A stretch of DNA of 64,000 bases from the NCBI RefSeq assembly GCF_003732665.1, contig NZ_MOBP01000006.1, positions 620,001 to 684,000 on the forward strand, given 5' to 3'. The notes under the pieces were generated by a model. That model ran no database searches and had not been told where the DNA came from. It was given only the letters and a program-made list of their open reading frames with translations. Position 1 is the stretch's first letter. Each line of letters starts with the position of its first letter. This DNA is from Pseudomonas frederiksbergensis. Its GTDB lineage: Bacteria > Pseudomonadota > Gammaproteobacteria > Pseudomonadales > Pseudomonadaceae. This document shows, one piece after another, positions 45,657-52,688 of this stretch. The position numbers and the translations under genes were made by a program.

Positions 45657-46448
45657 TCAGGCCGCGATAGCGGGGCGCATCGGCACTTGCTGTTTTTCCG
45701 GAATCGCCCCAAACAACGCCCTCTGCACCGCCTGCTGCGCCTCGAACGCCAGCGCCGCACGCTCGCGACCTTCGCAGGCAATTGGCTTGAGCACGTGAAT
45801 CTCCACGTCCCCCCGATCATTGGCAAACAAACGCATCAGGTGCGACAACAAATCATCATCACCAATAAACGGCGCCAGCGAGTCGATTTCCCCGTCGCGC
45901 AGATACCGGATCGCCACCGGCTGCATCGGCACTTGCGCATCAATCGCCGCTGACAGCAAACGCCCGTGGAAAGTACGCAACGAGCGGCCATCGGTGGTGG
46001 TGCCTTCCGGGAACATCAGCAGTGGATGCTGCTGCTCCAAATGGCGAGTCATCTGTTTACGGATCAATTGGCTGTCACCCGAGCCGCGACGGATAAACAA
46101 ACTGCCAGCCTTGGCCGCCAACCAACCGGCCACCGGCCAGGTGCGCACTTCGGCCTTGGACAGGAACGACAGCGGCGTGATCATGCCCAGCAGCGGAATG
46201 TCGGTCCATGACACATGATTGCTGACCCACAGCATCGGCGTCTTTGGCAGCTCGCCATGCACGGTCACGCGAAAGGGCAGGGCGTTGCTCAACCGCGCCA
46301 TGAAAAACCGCGACCAGCGTTGACGCCGGACCATCGAATGGGCAATCCCTGCGCGTTCGAACACGCCGAACACGCTGGCCATGGTCAAGCCCAGCGCCAC
46401 CACAAACAGCACTCGCGCAATTCGCGCGTACACCCGAAGACGGCTCAT
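45657..46448 (-). CDS. olsA: Lyso-ornithine lipid acyltransferase OlsA (PlsC family)
   Basis: Membrane acyltransferase of 263 residues making ornithine lipid from lyso-ornithine lipid (1-acylglycerol-3-phosphate acyltransferase fold). Catalytic motif NHVSWTDIPLLG (Hx4D) and the substrate block LLMFPEGTTTDGRSLRTFHGRLL are visible; an N-terminal hydrophobic helix (VLFVVALGLTMASVFGVF) anchors it. The start ATG at 46448 overlaps the olsB stop by one base (TAATG). The longer upstream frame lies inside olsB and is a shadow. Some homologues also act on lysophosphatidate. Confidence 0.9.
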   Translation of the reverse strand: MSRLRVYARIARVLFVVALGLTMASVFGVFERAGIAHSMVRRQRWSRFFMARLSNALPFRVTVHGELPKTPMLWVSNHVSWTDIPLLGMITPLSFLSKAEVRTWPVAGWLAAKAGSLFIRRGSGDSQLIRKQMTRHLEQQHPLLMFPEGTTTDGRSLRTFHGRLLSAAIDAQVPMQPVAIRYLRDGEIDSLAPFIGDDDLLSHLMRLFANDRGDVEIHVLKPIACEGRERAALAFEAQQAVQRALFGAIPEKQQVPMRPAIAA

Positions 46449-47203
46449 TACATGGCCGCCTTGAAGTGTTTGGCGTAGCGCGGGCAGAGTTCGTCGCGCT
46501 TGAGCAGGATGAACACGTCGGCGACCTGGAAGTCTTCGTCCCAGCACGGCTCGCCACAGATCTTCGCGCCCAGGCGCATATAGGCCTTGAGCAGTGGCGG
46601 CATTTCCGCGATCACGTTGGAAGGCAGGTCTAACACAGGCAGCGGCTTCTTCGGCTCCGCCCGCAGATGTTCGGTGCACAGGTAGCGTTCGCGCAGGCGC
46701 TGCATGATCGCGTGGGCCTGGATGCCGCCGTCCTGCATCGGGATGCTCGCGCAACCCATCAAATAGCTGTAGCCGCCCTGGTTCAACACTTCGGCCAGTT
46801 CACCCCAGAGCACGGCGATGGTGCCGCCGTTGCGGTAGGCCGGGTCGACGCAGGTGCGGCCGATTTCCAGGATCGGGCCTTTAAGAGAAACCAGGCCGTG
46901 CAAGCTGAATTCTTCTTCGCTGTAGAACTTGCCCAGGCTGCTGGCGGCGGCGTGGTCGAGCAAACGAGTGGTGGCCACCAGACGACCGGTGTTCAAGTCA
47001 CGCACGCCGATGTGGGCGCAGTGAACATCATAATCATCCATGTCCAGACCGCGTTCCGCGCCTTTCAGCTTGGCGTTGAATTCGCCGCTGAACACGTTGA
47101 AGCGCAAGGCCTGGGCTTCCTGCAAGGCCTCGCTGCCGATCAGGCGTTCGGCTTGCAGGCGGCGTTCATTGCCGGTGTCGCTGATGCGGGCGATCTGAGT
47201 CAT
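46448..47203 (-). CDS. olsB: L-ornithine N-acyltransferase OlsB (GNAT family)
   Basis: Soluble enzyme of 251 residues that attaches a 3-hydroxyacyl chain from ACP to ornithine, first step of ornithine-lipid synthesis. Family text: [75 protein letters not shown] and [19 protein letters not shown]. Operon with olsA downstream. A PhoB half-site-like CTGTCAT lies at 47340-47334 on the minus strand; the P. aeruginosa operon is reported to be phosphate-starvation induced. Confidence 0.92.
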   Translation of the reverse strand: MTQIARISDTGNERRLQAERLIGSEALQEAQALRFNVFSGEFNAKLKGAERGLDMDDYDVHCAHIGVRDLNTGRLVATTRLLDHAAASSLGKFYSEEEFSLHGLVSLKGPILEIGRTCVDPAYRNGGTIAVLWGELAEVLNQGGYSYLMGCASIPMQDGGIQAHAIMQRLRERYLCTEHLRAEPKKPLPVLDLPSNVIAEMPPLLKAYMRLGAKICGEPCWDEDFQVADVFILLKRDELCPRYAKHFKAAM

Positions 47204-47357
47204 TGTGAATCTCCGTACGGGCCGTGCACCCGTCGTGGGTTGCAGCCGATCGACTTTCTTTATGCAGCCGTGTTGTGCAAAGTCAGGCTATGTAGCCCCG
47301 GTGTCATCGCCATGAAGCTTTGGTGATGCTTATATGACAGCCCACAAGGAGCCTCTT

Positions 47358-48242
47358 ATGCCCTGGCACACCCTGTTGAACCGCCGCGAACGCCTGCCCG
47401 CCAACGCGGACCTGGCCGAAGGCTTCGCGAGCTTGTTGCATCAATTGGGCGCGGTCACACCGTTCGAACTGGCGGTGGCCGGCGCACGCTTGATGGCGAC
47501 GCCGGGGCTGGCGTTTCTGGTGGGCTATCAGGCGGCGTTGCGGGTGCTGTGGCCGAGCGCGCCGCAGAGTCTCGGCGCCCTATGTGCGACCGAGCAACGC
47601 AGCCTGCGGGTGGCGGACATGCAGACCCGTCTTCAGGATCTGCGCCTCAATGGACGCAAGGATTTCGTCACGGCCGGCGATGCCGCCGACTGGCTGCTGA
47701 TTGCCGCCCGCAGCGAAGAGCTAGGGGAAAAACCGCGACTGAGTCTGGCGGTGGTGTATCCCGGCGAACCGGGCGTGCGCCTGGAAAAACTTCCGGCCAT
47801 CCCGTTGATGCCAGACATCAGCCACGGCCGGGTGTTTCTCGACAACGCCTTCTGCGAGTTGCTGGCGGGGGATGGCTGGGACGCCTACGTCAAACCGTTC
47901 CGCACCCTGGAAGACATCTATGTGCTGAGCGCCATGACTGCTTGGTTGTATGGCGTCGGTCAGGACAGCGATTGGCCGCAAGGCCTGCAACTGCGGTTGC
48001 TGGCGCTGTTGGCCGGGTGTGCGGAAGCCAGTCGCCAGGCGCCGAACAGTCCGGCCGGGCATGTGTTGTTGGGTGGGTTGTTTGCGCAGTTTGACGGGCT
48101 CAAGGCTGAGGTGGATCAGGCGTTGGCGGAAGGGCCGCCGTTGTGGGCGGCGATGTGGCAGCGCGATCAAGCGGTGATGGACCTGGCGGCGGGGGCGCGG
48201 GGGAAGCGGTTGGCCAAGGCCTTGGCATCTTCGCTGGAGTGA
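47358..48242 (+). CDS. Divergent acyl-CoA dehydrogenase-like protein
   Basis: A 294-residue protein that looks like a reduced acyl-CoA dehydrogenase: the segment LRLNGRKDFVTAGDAADWLLIAARS (about 103-127) corresponds to the FAD-contacting middle domain, and the C-terminal half is helical. The N-terminal domain is shortened and no catalytic glutamate could be assigned, so enzymatic activity is uncertain. Start ATG at 47358 chosen for its RBS (CAAGGAGCC); an upstream in-frame ATG at 47334 lacks one. Divergent from olsBA. Confidence 0.72.
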   Translation: MPWHTLLNRRERLPANADLAEGFASLLHQLGAVTPFELAVAGARLMATPGLAFLVGYQAALRVLWPSAPQSLGALCATEQRSLRVADMQTRLQDLRLNGRKDFVTAGDAADWLLIAARSEELGEKPRLSLAVVYPGEPGVRLEKLPAIPLMPDISHGRVFLDNAFCELLAGDGWDAYVKPFRTLEDIYVLSAMTAWLYGVGQDSDWPQGLQLRLLALLAGCAEASRQAPNSPAGHVLLGGLFAQFDGLKAEVDQALAEGPPLWAAMWQRDQAVMDLAAGARGKRLAKALASSLE

Positions 48243-48248
48243 CTGGCC

Positions 48249-48346
48249 TCTTCGCGAGCAAGCCCGCTCCCACAGGGGGATCTCCAGTGATCACAAATTT
48301 TGTGTAAAGAAGGAGATCCCCTGTGGGAGCGGGCTTGCTCGCGAAG
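48249..48346. repeat. REP pair (REPIN)
   Basis: CTTCGCGAGCAAGCCCGCTC and its inverse around AGGAGATCCCC-type inner arms. Confidence 0.87.
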
Positions 48347-48427
48347 GCGGCCTAATTAACACCGCAACCTCAAAAACTGTAACCAACCTCAACTAACCTC
48401 AGCCTGTCCATCCCCCGAGCCCCCACC

Positions 48428-49522
48428 ATGTTCAAAGGCTTGTCCCTGCTTTTTATCCTCCTGCTCAGCCAAACGGCCCACGCCGAAAACTGGCCCGCCG
48501 AGCAATGGTCCCGAGGCCCGAAAATCACCGGCCCGGCCCTCGAAGCCCTGGAAACCTACGCCTTCCCACCCCGCGATGACGCCACCCGAACCGGCATCCG
48601 CACCGACGCCTTGCTGGTGATCCGCGACGGTCAACTGATCTACGAACGCTACGCCGGCCCGACCACTGCCGACACCCCGCACCTGACCTGGTCCATCAGC
48701 AAAAGCCTGATGGCTGCGGTGCTCGGCGTGGCCTATGGCGAAGGCTTGTTTACCCTGCAAGACCCGGCGGTGAAGTTTTACCCTGCGCTGGAAAACCACC
48801 CGGCGATCACCCTGGCCGACCTGCTGCACTGGGCGTCAGGTCTGGACTGGCAGGAAGACTACGAATACGCACCGCTGAAATCCTCGGTGGTGGCCATGCT
48901 CTACACCCGTGGCCACTCGAACATGGCCGCGTTCACCGCCGGGCACGATGAATATGCTGCGCCGGGCCAGGCGTTTCGCTATTCCAGCGGCGACAGCAAT
49001 TTGCTCGCGGCGGCGCTGAAAAACATCGTCGGCCCGAGCCGTTATGCGGATTACCCGTGGACCGCGTTGTTCGAGCCTTTGGGGATTCGCCACGCCGTTT
49101 GGGAAACCGACGCCACGGGCACGTTCGTCGCCTCATCCTATGCCTACCTCACCGCCCGGGACCTGGCGCGGGTCGGACTGTTGATGGCTCGCGACGGCCG
49201 TTGGGGCGAGCGCCAATTGCTGCCCAAGGACTGGGTCGCCTTCAACCTCAAACCTTTTGCCGGTTACCGCGCTCATCAAGACGAAGCCGTCCCCGGCGGC
49301 CAGTGGTGGCTCAATCGTGCAGTGGACGGCGCGGAGCAGCCCTGGCCCGCAGCGCCGGCCGATACCTTCGCTGCGCTGGGGCATTGGGGCCAGGCGCTGT
49401 ACGTGATCCCCAGCGAAAACCTGGTGATCGTGCGTTATGGCGATGATCGCGACGGGACGTATCGGCACAACGAATTGCTCAAGCTTGCGCTGAAAGCGTT
49501 TGCCGGGCAGGTGCAGCCATGA
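48428..49522 (+). CDS. Class C beta-lactamase-fold serine hydrolase
   Basis: Secreted or periplasmic serine hydrolase of 364 residues. Signal peptide MFKGLSLLFILLLSQTAHA (1-19). The nucleophile is Ser89 in the SxxK motif (TWSISKSLMAAVLG), the second motif is in FRYSSGDSNLLAAAL, and HWGQALYVIPSENLVIVRYG near the end supplies the third. This set resembles 6-aminohexanoate-dimer hydrolase/penicillin-binding-like esterases rather than true AmpC. Its stop overlaps the next start by 4 bp. Substrate unknown. Confidence 0.88.
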   Translation: MFKGLSLLFILLLSQTAHAENWPAEQWSRGPKITGPALEALETYAFPPRDDATRTGIRTDALLVIRDGQLIYERYAGPTTADTPHLTWSISKSLMAAVLGVAYGEGLFTLQDPAVKFYPALENHPAITLADLLHWASGLDWQEDYEYAPLKSSVVAMLYTRGHSNMAAFTAGHDEYAAPGQAFRYSSGDSNLLAAALKNIVGPSRYADYPWTALFEPLGIRHAVWETDATGTFVASSYAYLTARDLARVGLLMARDGRWGERQLLPKDWVAFNLKPFAGYRAHQDEAVPGGQWWLNRAVDGAEQPWPAAPADTFAALGHWGQALYVIPSENLVIVRYGDDRDGTYRHNELLKLALKAFAGQVQP

Positions 49523-49842
49523 GCCGTTTTGTGCGTCGCCGTCCGTTCTTCAGCATCTTTTTAATAATGCTGGTTTTGCTGCTCGGCTGGGTCTGGCAGG
49601 AACGGGTGGCGCTGTGGGCGTTCCCGGACATCATCAGCGCCTACACCGCCAAGGAATATTGCTCGTGCCGCTACGTGATGAACAATGACGCCGGGTATTG
49701 CCGGGGTTACGTGAAGCAGTGGTTGCCGTTCAGTGGGTTTACCGATGATGACGCTGCCAAACGTGTGACGGTCAGTGGCATGGGGCGCAGCAATAGCGCG
49801 CAGTGGATCGGCGAGCGTCAGGGCTGTCGTCTGCAGCCCTGA
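49519..49842 (+). CDS. Small membrane-anchored hypothetical protein
   Basis: A 107-residue protein with one N-terminal hydrophobic helix (FFSIFLIMLVLLLGWVWQ, about 10-28) and a short periplasmic domain with four cysteines (EYCSCRYVMN, GYCRGYVKQW, QGCRLQP) that could form disulfides. I recall such proteins being annotated 'amidase' next to this serine hydrolase, but no amidase motif is present. ATGA overlap with the upstream gene implies co-translation and a joint function. Confidence 0.75.
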   Translation: MSRFVRRRPFFSIFLIMLVLLLGWVWQERVALWAFPDIISAYTAKEYCSCRYVMNNDAGYCRGYVKQWLPFSGFTDDDAAKRVTVSGMGRSNSAQWIGERQGCRLQP

Positions 49843-49858
49843 GACGATCGTATTTTTT

Positions 49859-49924
49859 GTAGGAGCAAGGCTTGCCCGCGATGGCATCCCTGAGGTCGCT
49901 ATCGCGGGCAAGCCTTGCTCCTAC
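49859..49924. repeat. REP pair, 'GTAGGAGCAAGGCTTGCC' subtype
   Basis: GTAGGAGCAAGGCTTGCCCG and its inverse. Confidence 0.87.
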
Positions 49925-49993
49925 CGGTTTCGGTTTGCAACAGGCCCACGCCCGGTTAAGGTTCGCTCAGGTTTATCTGCCCCACGAGTGTCT

Positions 49994-50584
49994 ATGTTCA
50001 ACCGCTCCCTCTGCAAAACCCTCGCCTTCCTGCTGCTGACCGGCGCCACGCTGTCGGCCCACGCCGATTGGTATCTCGATGGCGAGTCGTCGCGGCTGTC
50101 ATTCATCAGCACCAAAAACGCCAACATTTCCGAAGTGCAGCGCTTTCTCGTACTGCACGGCAAGGTCGATCCCACGGGGCTGGCGCAGGTGGAAGTCGAG
50201 ATGGATTCGGTGAACAGCGGCATCCCGCTGCGGGACGAGCGGATGCGCAAGGACCTGTTCGAGATCCAGACCTTCCCCGACGCCCTGATCACCGCGCAAA
50301 TCGACCTGCGCCCGATCAACGACCTGGCCCCCGGCGCGCAGCTGGAATTGCGTTTGCCGCTGACGGTCAGCCTTCACGGCAAGCAACACCAATACAACGC
50401 CGAACTGCTGGCGACCCGGCTCGATGACCGGCGCTTTCAAGTGGTGACCCTGGAGCCGATGGTAATCAACGCCGAAGATTTCGACCTGGCCCCGGGGCTG
50501 GAAGGTTTGCGCAAGGTCGCCGGTTTGTCGGCCATCAGTCTGTCGGTGCCGGTGAGTGCGGTGCTGATTTTCACGGCGCGCTGA
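49994..50584 (+). CDS. YceI-family periplasmic protein
   Basis: Lipocalin-like YceI-domain protein of 196 residues that in the family binds polyisoprenoid or fatty-acid-like ligands. Signal peptide MFNRSLCKTLAFLLLTGATLSAHA (1-24); then DWYLDGESSRLSFISTKNANISE and the long barrel strands (VEVEMDSVNSGIPLRDERMRKDLFE). The ATG at 49994 begins the signal peptide; the longer frame upstream crosses a REP and is not coding. One base separates it from the ClsB-like gene. Confidence 0.9.
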   Translation: MFNRSLCKTLAFLLLTGATLSAHADWYLDGESSRLSFISTKNANISEVQRFLVLHGKVDPTGLAQVEVEMDSVNSGIPLRDERMRKDLFEIQTFPDALITAQIDLRPINDLAPGAQLELRLPLTVSLHGKQHQYNAELLATRLDDRRFQVVTLEPMVINAEDFDLAPGLEGLRKVAGLSAISLSVPVSAVLIFTAR

Positions 50585-50585
50585 C

Positions 50586-51743
50586 ATGGCCGGTGCCGTA
50601 TTTCCGTGGCGTGAAGGCAATCACTTTGAATTGCTGATCGACGGCCCGCAGTTCTTTCCGCGCATGTTGGTGGCGATTGCCCGGGCTGAAGAACAGGTCG
50701 AACTGGAACTGTATCTGGTGGAGGCGGGGGCCTGCGCCGAGGCGATGGTCCAGGCGTTGGTGCAAGCCGCCGAGCGCGGTGTGCGGGTGCGCTGCCTGTT
50801 CGATGACTATGGCAGCCTGGCGTTTACGCTGAACCTGCGCCAACGCTTGATGGCGGCGGGTGTGGAACTGCGTTTCTACAATCGCCTGAGCTGGCGGCGT
50901 TGGGTCGGCAATTTCTATCGCGATCACCGCAAGCTGTTGTTGGTGGACCAGAGCCTGGCGGTGGTCGGTGGCACGGGCGTCACAGATGAGTTCTGGACGC
51001 CGGGCGAAGACACCAGCGAATGGCACGAAGTGATGGTCGAAATCACCGGGCCGCTGGTGCTCGACTGGCAATTGCTGTTCGACCGCCAATGGATCGCCAA
51101 CCGCCACCGTCGCGCCTGGAAACCCGCCTCGCACTTCGGCCTGCCACGACTGCCCCGCGTGCCGCCGATGGGCGAGGGCATGGGCCGCGTCGCCTATGCC
51201 GACGCCCGCCAGCACCGGGACATTCTGCAATCGTTATTCCGTGCCTTGAACAGCGGGCAGAAACGCATCTGGCTGGCCACGCCGTATTTCCTGCCGACCT
51301 GGAAAGTCCGCCGCTCCTTGCGCAAGGCCGCCGCGCGGGGTATCGACGTGCGCCTGCTGCTGACCGGTCCACGCACCGATCACCCCTCGGTGCGCTACGC
51401 CGGGCATCGCTACTACCCGCGACTGCTCAAGGCCGGGGTGAAAATCTTCGAATACCAACCGTGTTTCCTGCACCTGAAAATGGTCCTGGTGGACGACTGG
51501 GTGAGCATCGGCTCCTGCAATTTCGACCACTGGAATTTGCGCTTCAACCTGGAAGCCAACCTCGAGGCGCTGGACCGCGGATTGACGGCGGCGGTGGTGG
51601 CGAGTTTCGAAAAGGACTTTGCACAGAGCCAGGAAGTCAGCCTGGAAGAGTGGCAACGCCGGCCATTGTGGCGGCGGGTCAAGCAGCGGGTGTGGGGATG
51701 GGTGGATCGGCTGGTGGTGAACCTGCTGGATCGGCGGGGCTAA
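50586..51743 (+). CDS. clsB: Phospholipase D-family cardiolipin synthase (ClsB-like)
   Basis: A 385-residue synthase joining phosphatidyl groups to make cardiolipin. Both HKD motifs are intact: His114-Lys116-Asp121 (RDHRKLLLVDQSLAVVGG) and His296-Lys298-Asp303 (LHLKMVLVDDWVSIGSCNFDHWNLRFN). It lacks N-terminal membrane spans, as in ClsB rather than ClsA. Start ATG one base after the YceI stop, so the two are one operon. ClsB can also use phosphatidylethanolamine or glycerol derivatives. Confidence 0.9.
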   Translation: MAGAVFPWREGNHFELLIDGPQFFPRMLVAIARAEEQVELELYLVEAGACAEAMVQALVQAAERGVRVRCLFDDYGSLAFTLNLRQRLMAAGVELRFYNRLSWRRWVGNFYRDHRKLLLVDQSLAVVGGTGVTDEFWTPGEDTSEWHEVMVEITGPLVLDWQLLFDRQWIANRHRRAWKPASHFGLPRLPRVPPMGEGMGRVAYADARQHRDILQSLFRALNSGQKRIWLATPYFLPTWKVRRSLRKAAARGIDVRLLLTGPRTDHPSVRYAGHRYYPRLLKAGVKIFEYQPCFLHLKMVLVDDWVSIGSCNFDHWNLRFNLEANLEALDRGLTAAVVASFEKDFAQSQEVSLEEWQRRPLWRRVKQRVWGWVDRLVVNLLDRRG

Positions 51744-51822
51744 TCGATAACCCGACGACCCCTGTAGGAGCGAGGCTTGCCCGCGAATGCGGTGTGTCAT
51801 TCAAAATTGATGTCGACTGACA

Positions 51823-52638
51823 CACCGTCTTCGCGAGCAAGCCCGCTCCCACATGGGAATTGGTGTCGAGCACAAAATCTCGCTGCAACACCAAACAACT
51901 GTGGGAGCGGGCTTGCTCGCGAAGGCGGCATAACAGTCAACAGAGATGTTGAATGTGACGGCCTCTTCGCGGGCAAGCCTCGCTCCTACATGGGATTTGC
52001 GTTGGGCGCAAAATCTGACGGCAACCCGAAACAACTGTGGGAGCGGGCTTGCTCGCGAAGGCTGTTTAACATTCGACGACGATGTTGAATGTGACGGCCT
52101 CTTCGCGGGCAAGCCTCGCTCCTACAGGGGATTTTTGTTGGGCACAAAATCTGATGGCAACCCGAAACAACTGTGGGAGCGGGCTTGCTCGCGAAGGCTG
52201 CTTAACATTCGACGACGATGTTGAATGTGACGGCCTCTTCGCGGGCAAGCCTCGCTCCTACAGGGGATTTGCGTTGGGCGTAAAATCTGATGGCAACCCG
52301 AAACAACTGTGGGAGCGGGCTTGCTCGCGAAGGCTGCTTAACATTCGACGACGATGTTGAATGTGACGGCCTCTTCGCGGGCAAGCCTCGCTCCTACAGG
52401 GGATTTGTGTTGGGCACAAAATCTGACGGCAACCCGAAACAACTGTGGGAGCGGGCTTGCTCGCGAAGGCTGCTTAACATTCGACGACGATGTTGAATGT
52501 GACGGCCTCTTCGCGAGCAAGCCTCGCTCCTACAGGGGATTTGTGTTGGGCACAAAATCTGATGGCAACCCGAAACAACTGTGGGAGCGGGCTTGCTCGC
52601 GAAGACGGCATAACATTCAATAAACATTTTGAATGTCA
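51823..52638. repeat. Tandem array of 136-bp REP-doublet units
   Basis: Unit starts at 51959, 52095, 52231, 52367 and 52503 are exactly 136 bp apart; a diverged copy precedes at 51823 and the pattern decays after 52639. Each unit holds one REP of the 'CTTCGCGGGCAAGCCTCGCT' subtype and one of the 'GTGGGAGCGGGCTTGCTCGC' subtype in inverse orientation, joined by CACAAAATCTGACGGCAACC-like and GACGATGTTGAATGTGA linkers. Confidence 0.93.
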
Positions 52639-52641
52639 GAC

Positions 52642-52671
52642 CGCTTTCGCGAGCAAGCCCGCTCCCACAGG
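52642..52671. repeat. Closing REP element of the array
   Basis: CTTTCGCGAGCAAGCCCGCT, in the place the next unit would occupy, but of the other subtype. Confidence 0.8.
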
Positions 52672-52688
52672 TTTTTGTGGTGTTTGGA

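Larger units (their letters stand above)
51744..52688. other. Gene-free REP array
   Basis: Between clsB and the bglX stop. It contains one REP pair-like opening (from 51764), a 136-bp tandem array and a closing REP. Every ORF that can be drawn here repeats the same REP-encoded words (for example LARE, SRRGR), so none is accepted. Confidence 0.88.

Noticed and set aside
45657..46754. 365-residue version of OlsA
   Set aside because: The extra 102 N-terminal residues lie inside olsB in another frame; the overlapping ATG at 46448 gives the family start.
49519..49842. Annotation of the 107-residue protein as an amidase
   Set aside because: No amidase signature (Ser-cisSer-Lys or others) is present.
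51959..52638. CRISPR-like periodic repeats
   Set aside because: The whole 136-bp unit is conserved with no variable spacers, no 23-50 bp repeat/spacer alternation and no cas genes.
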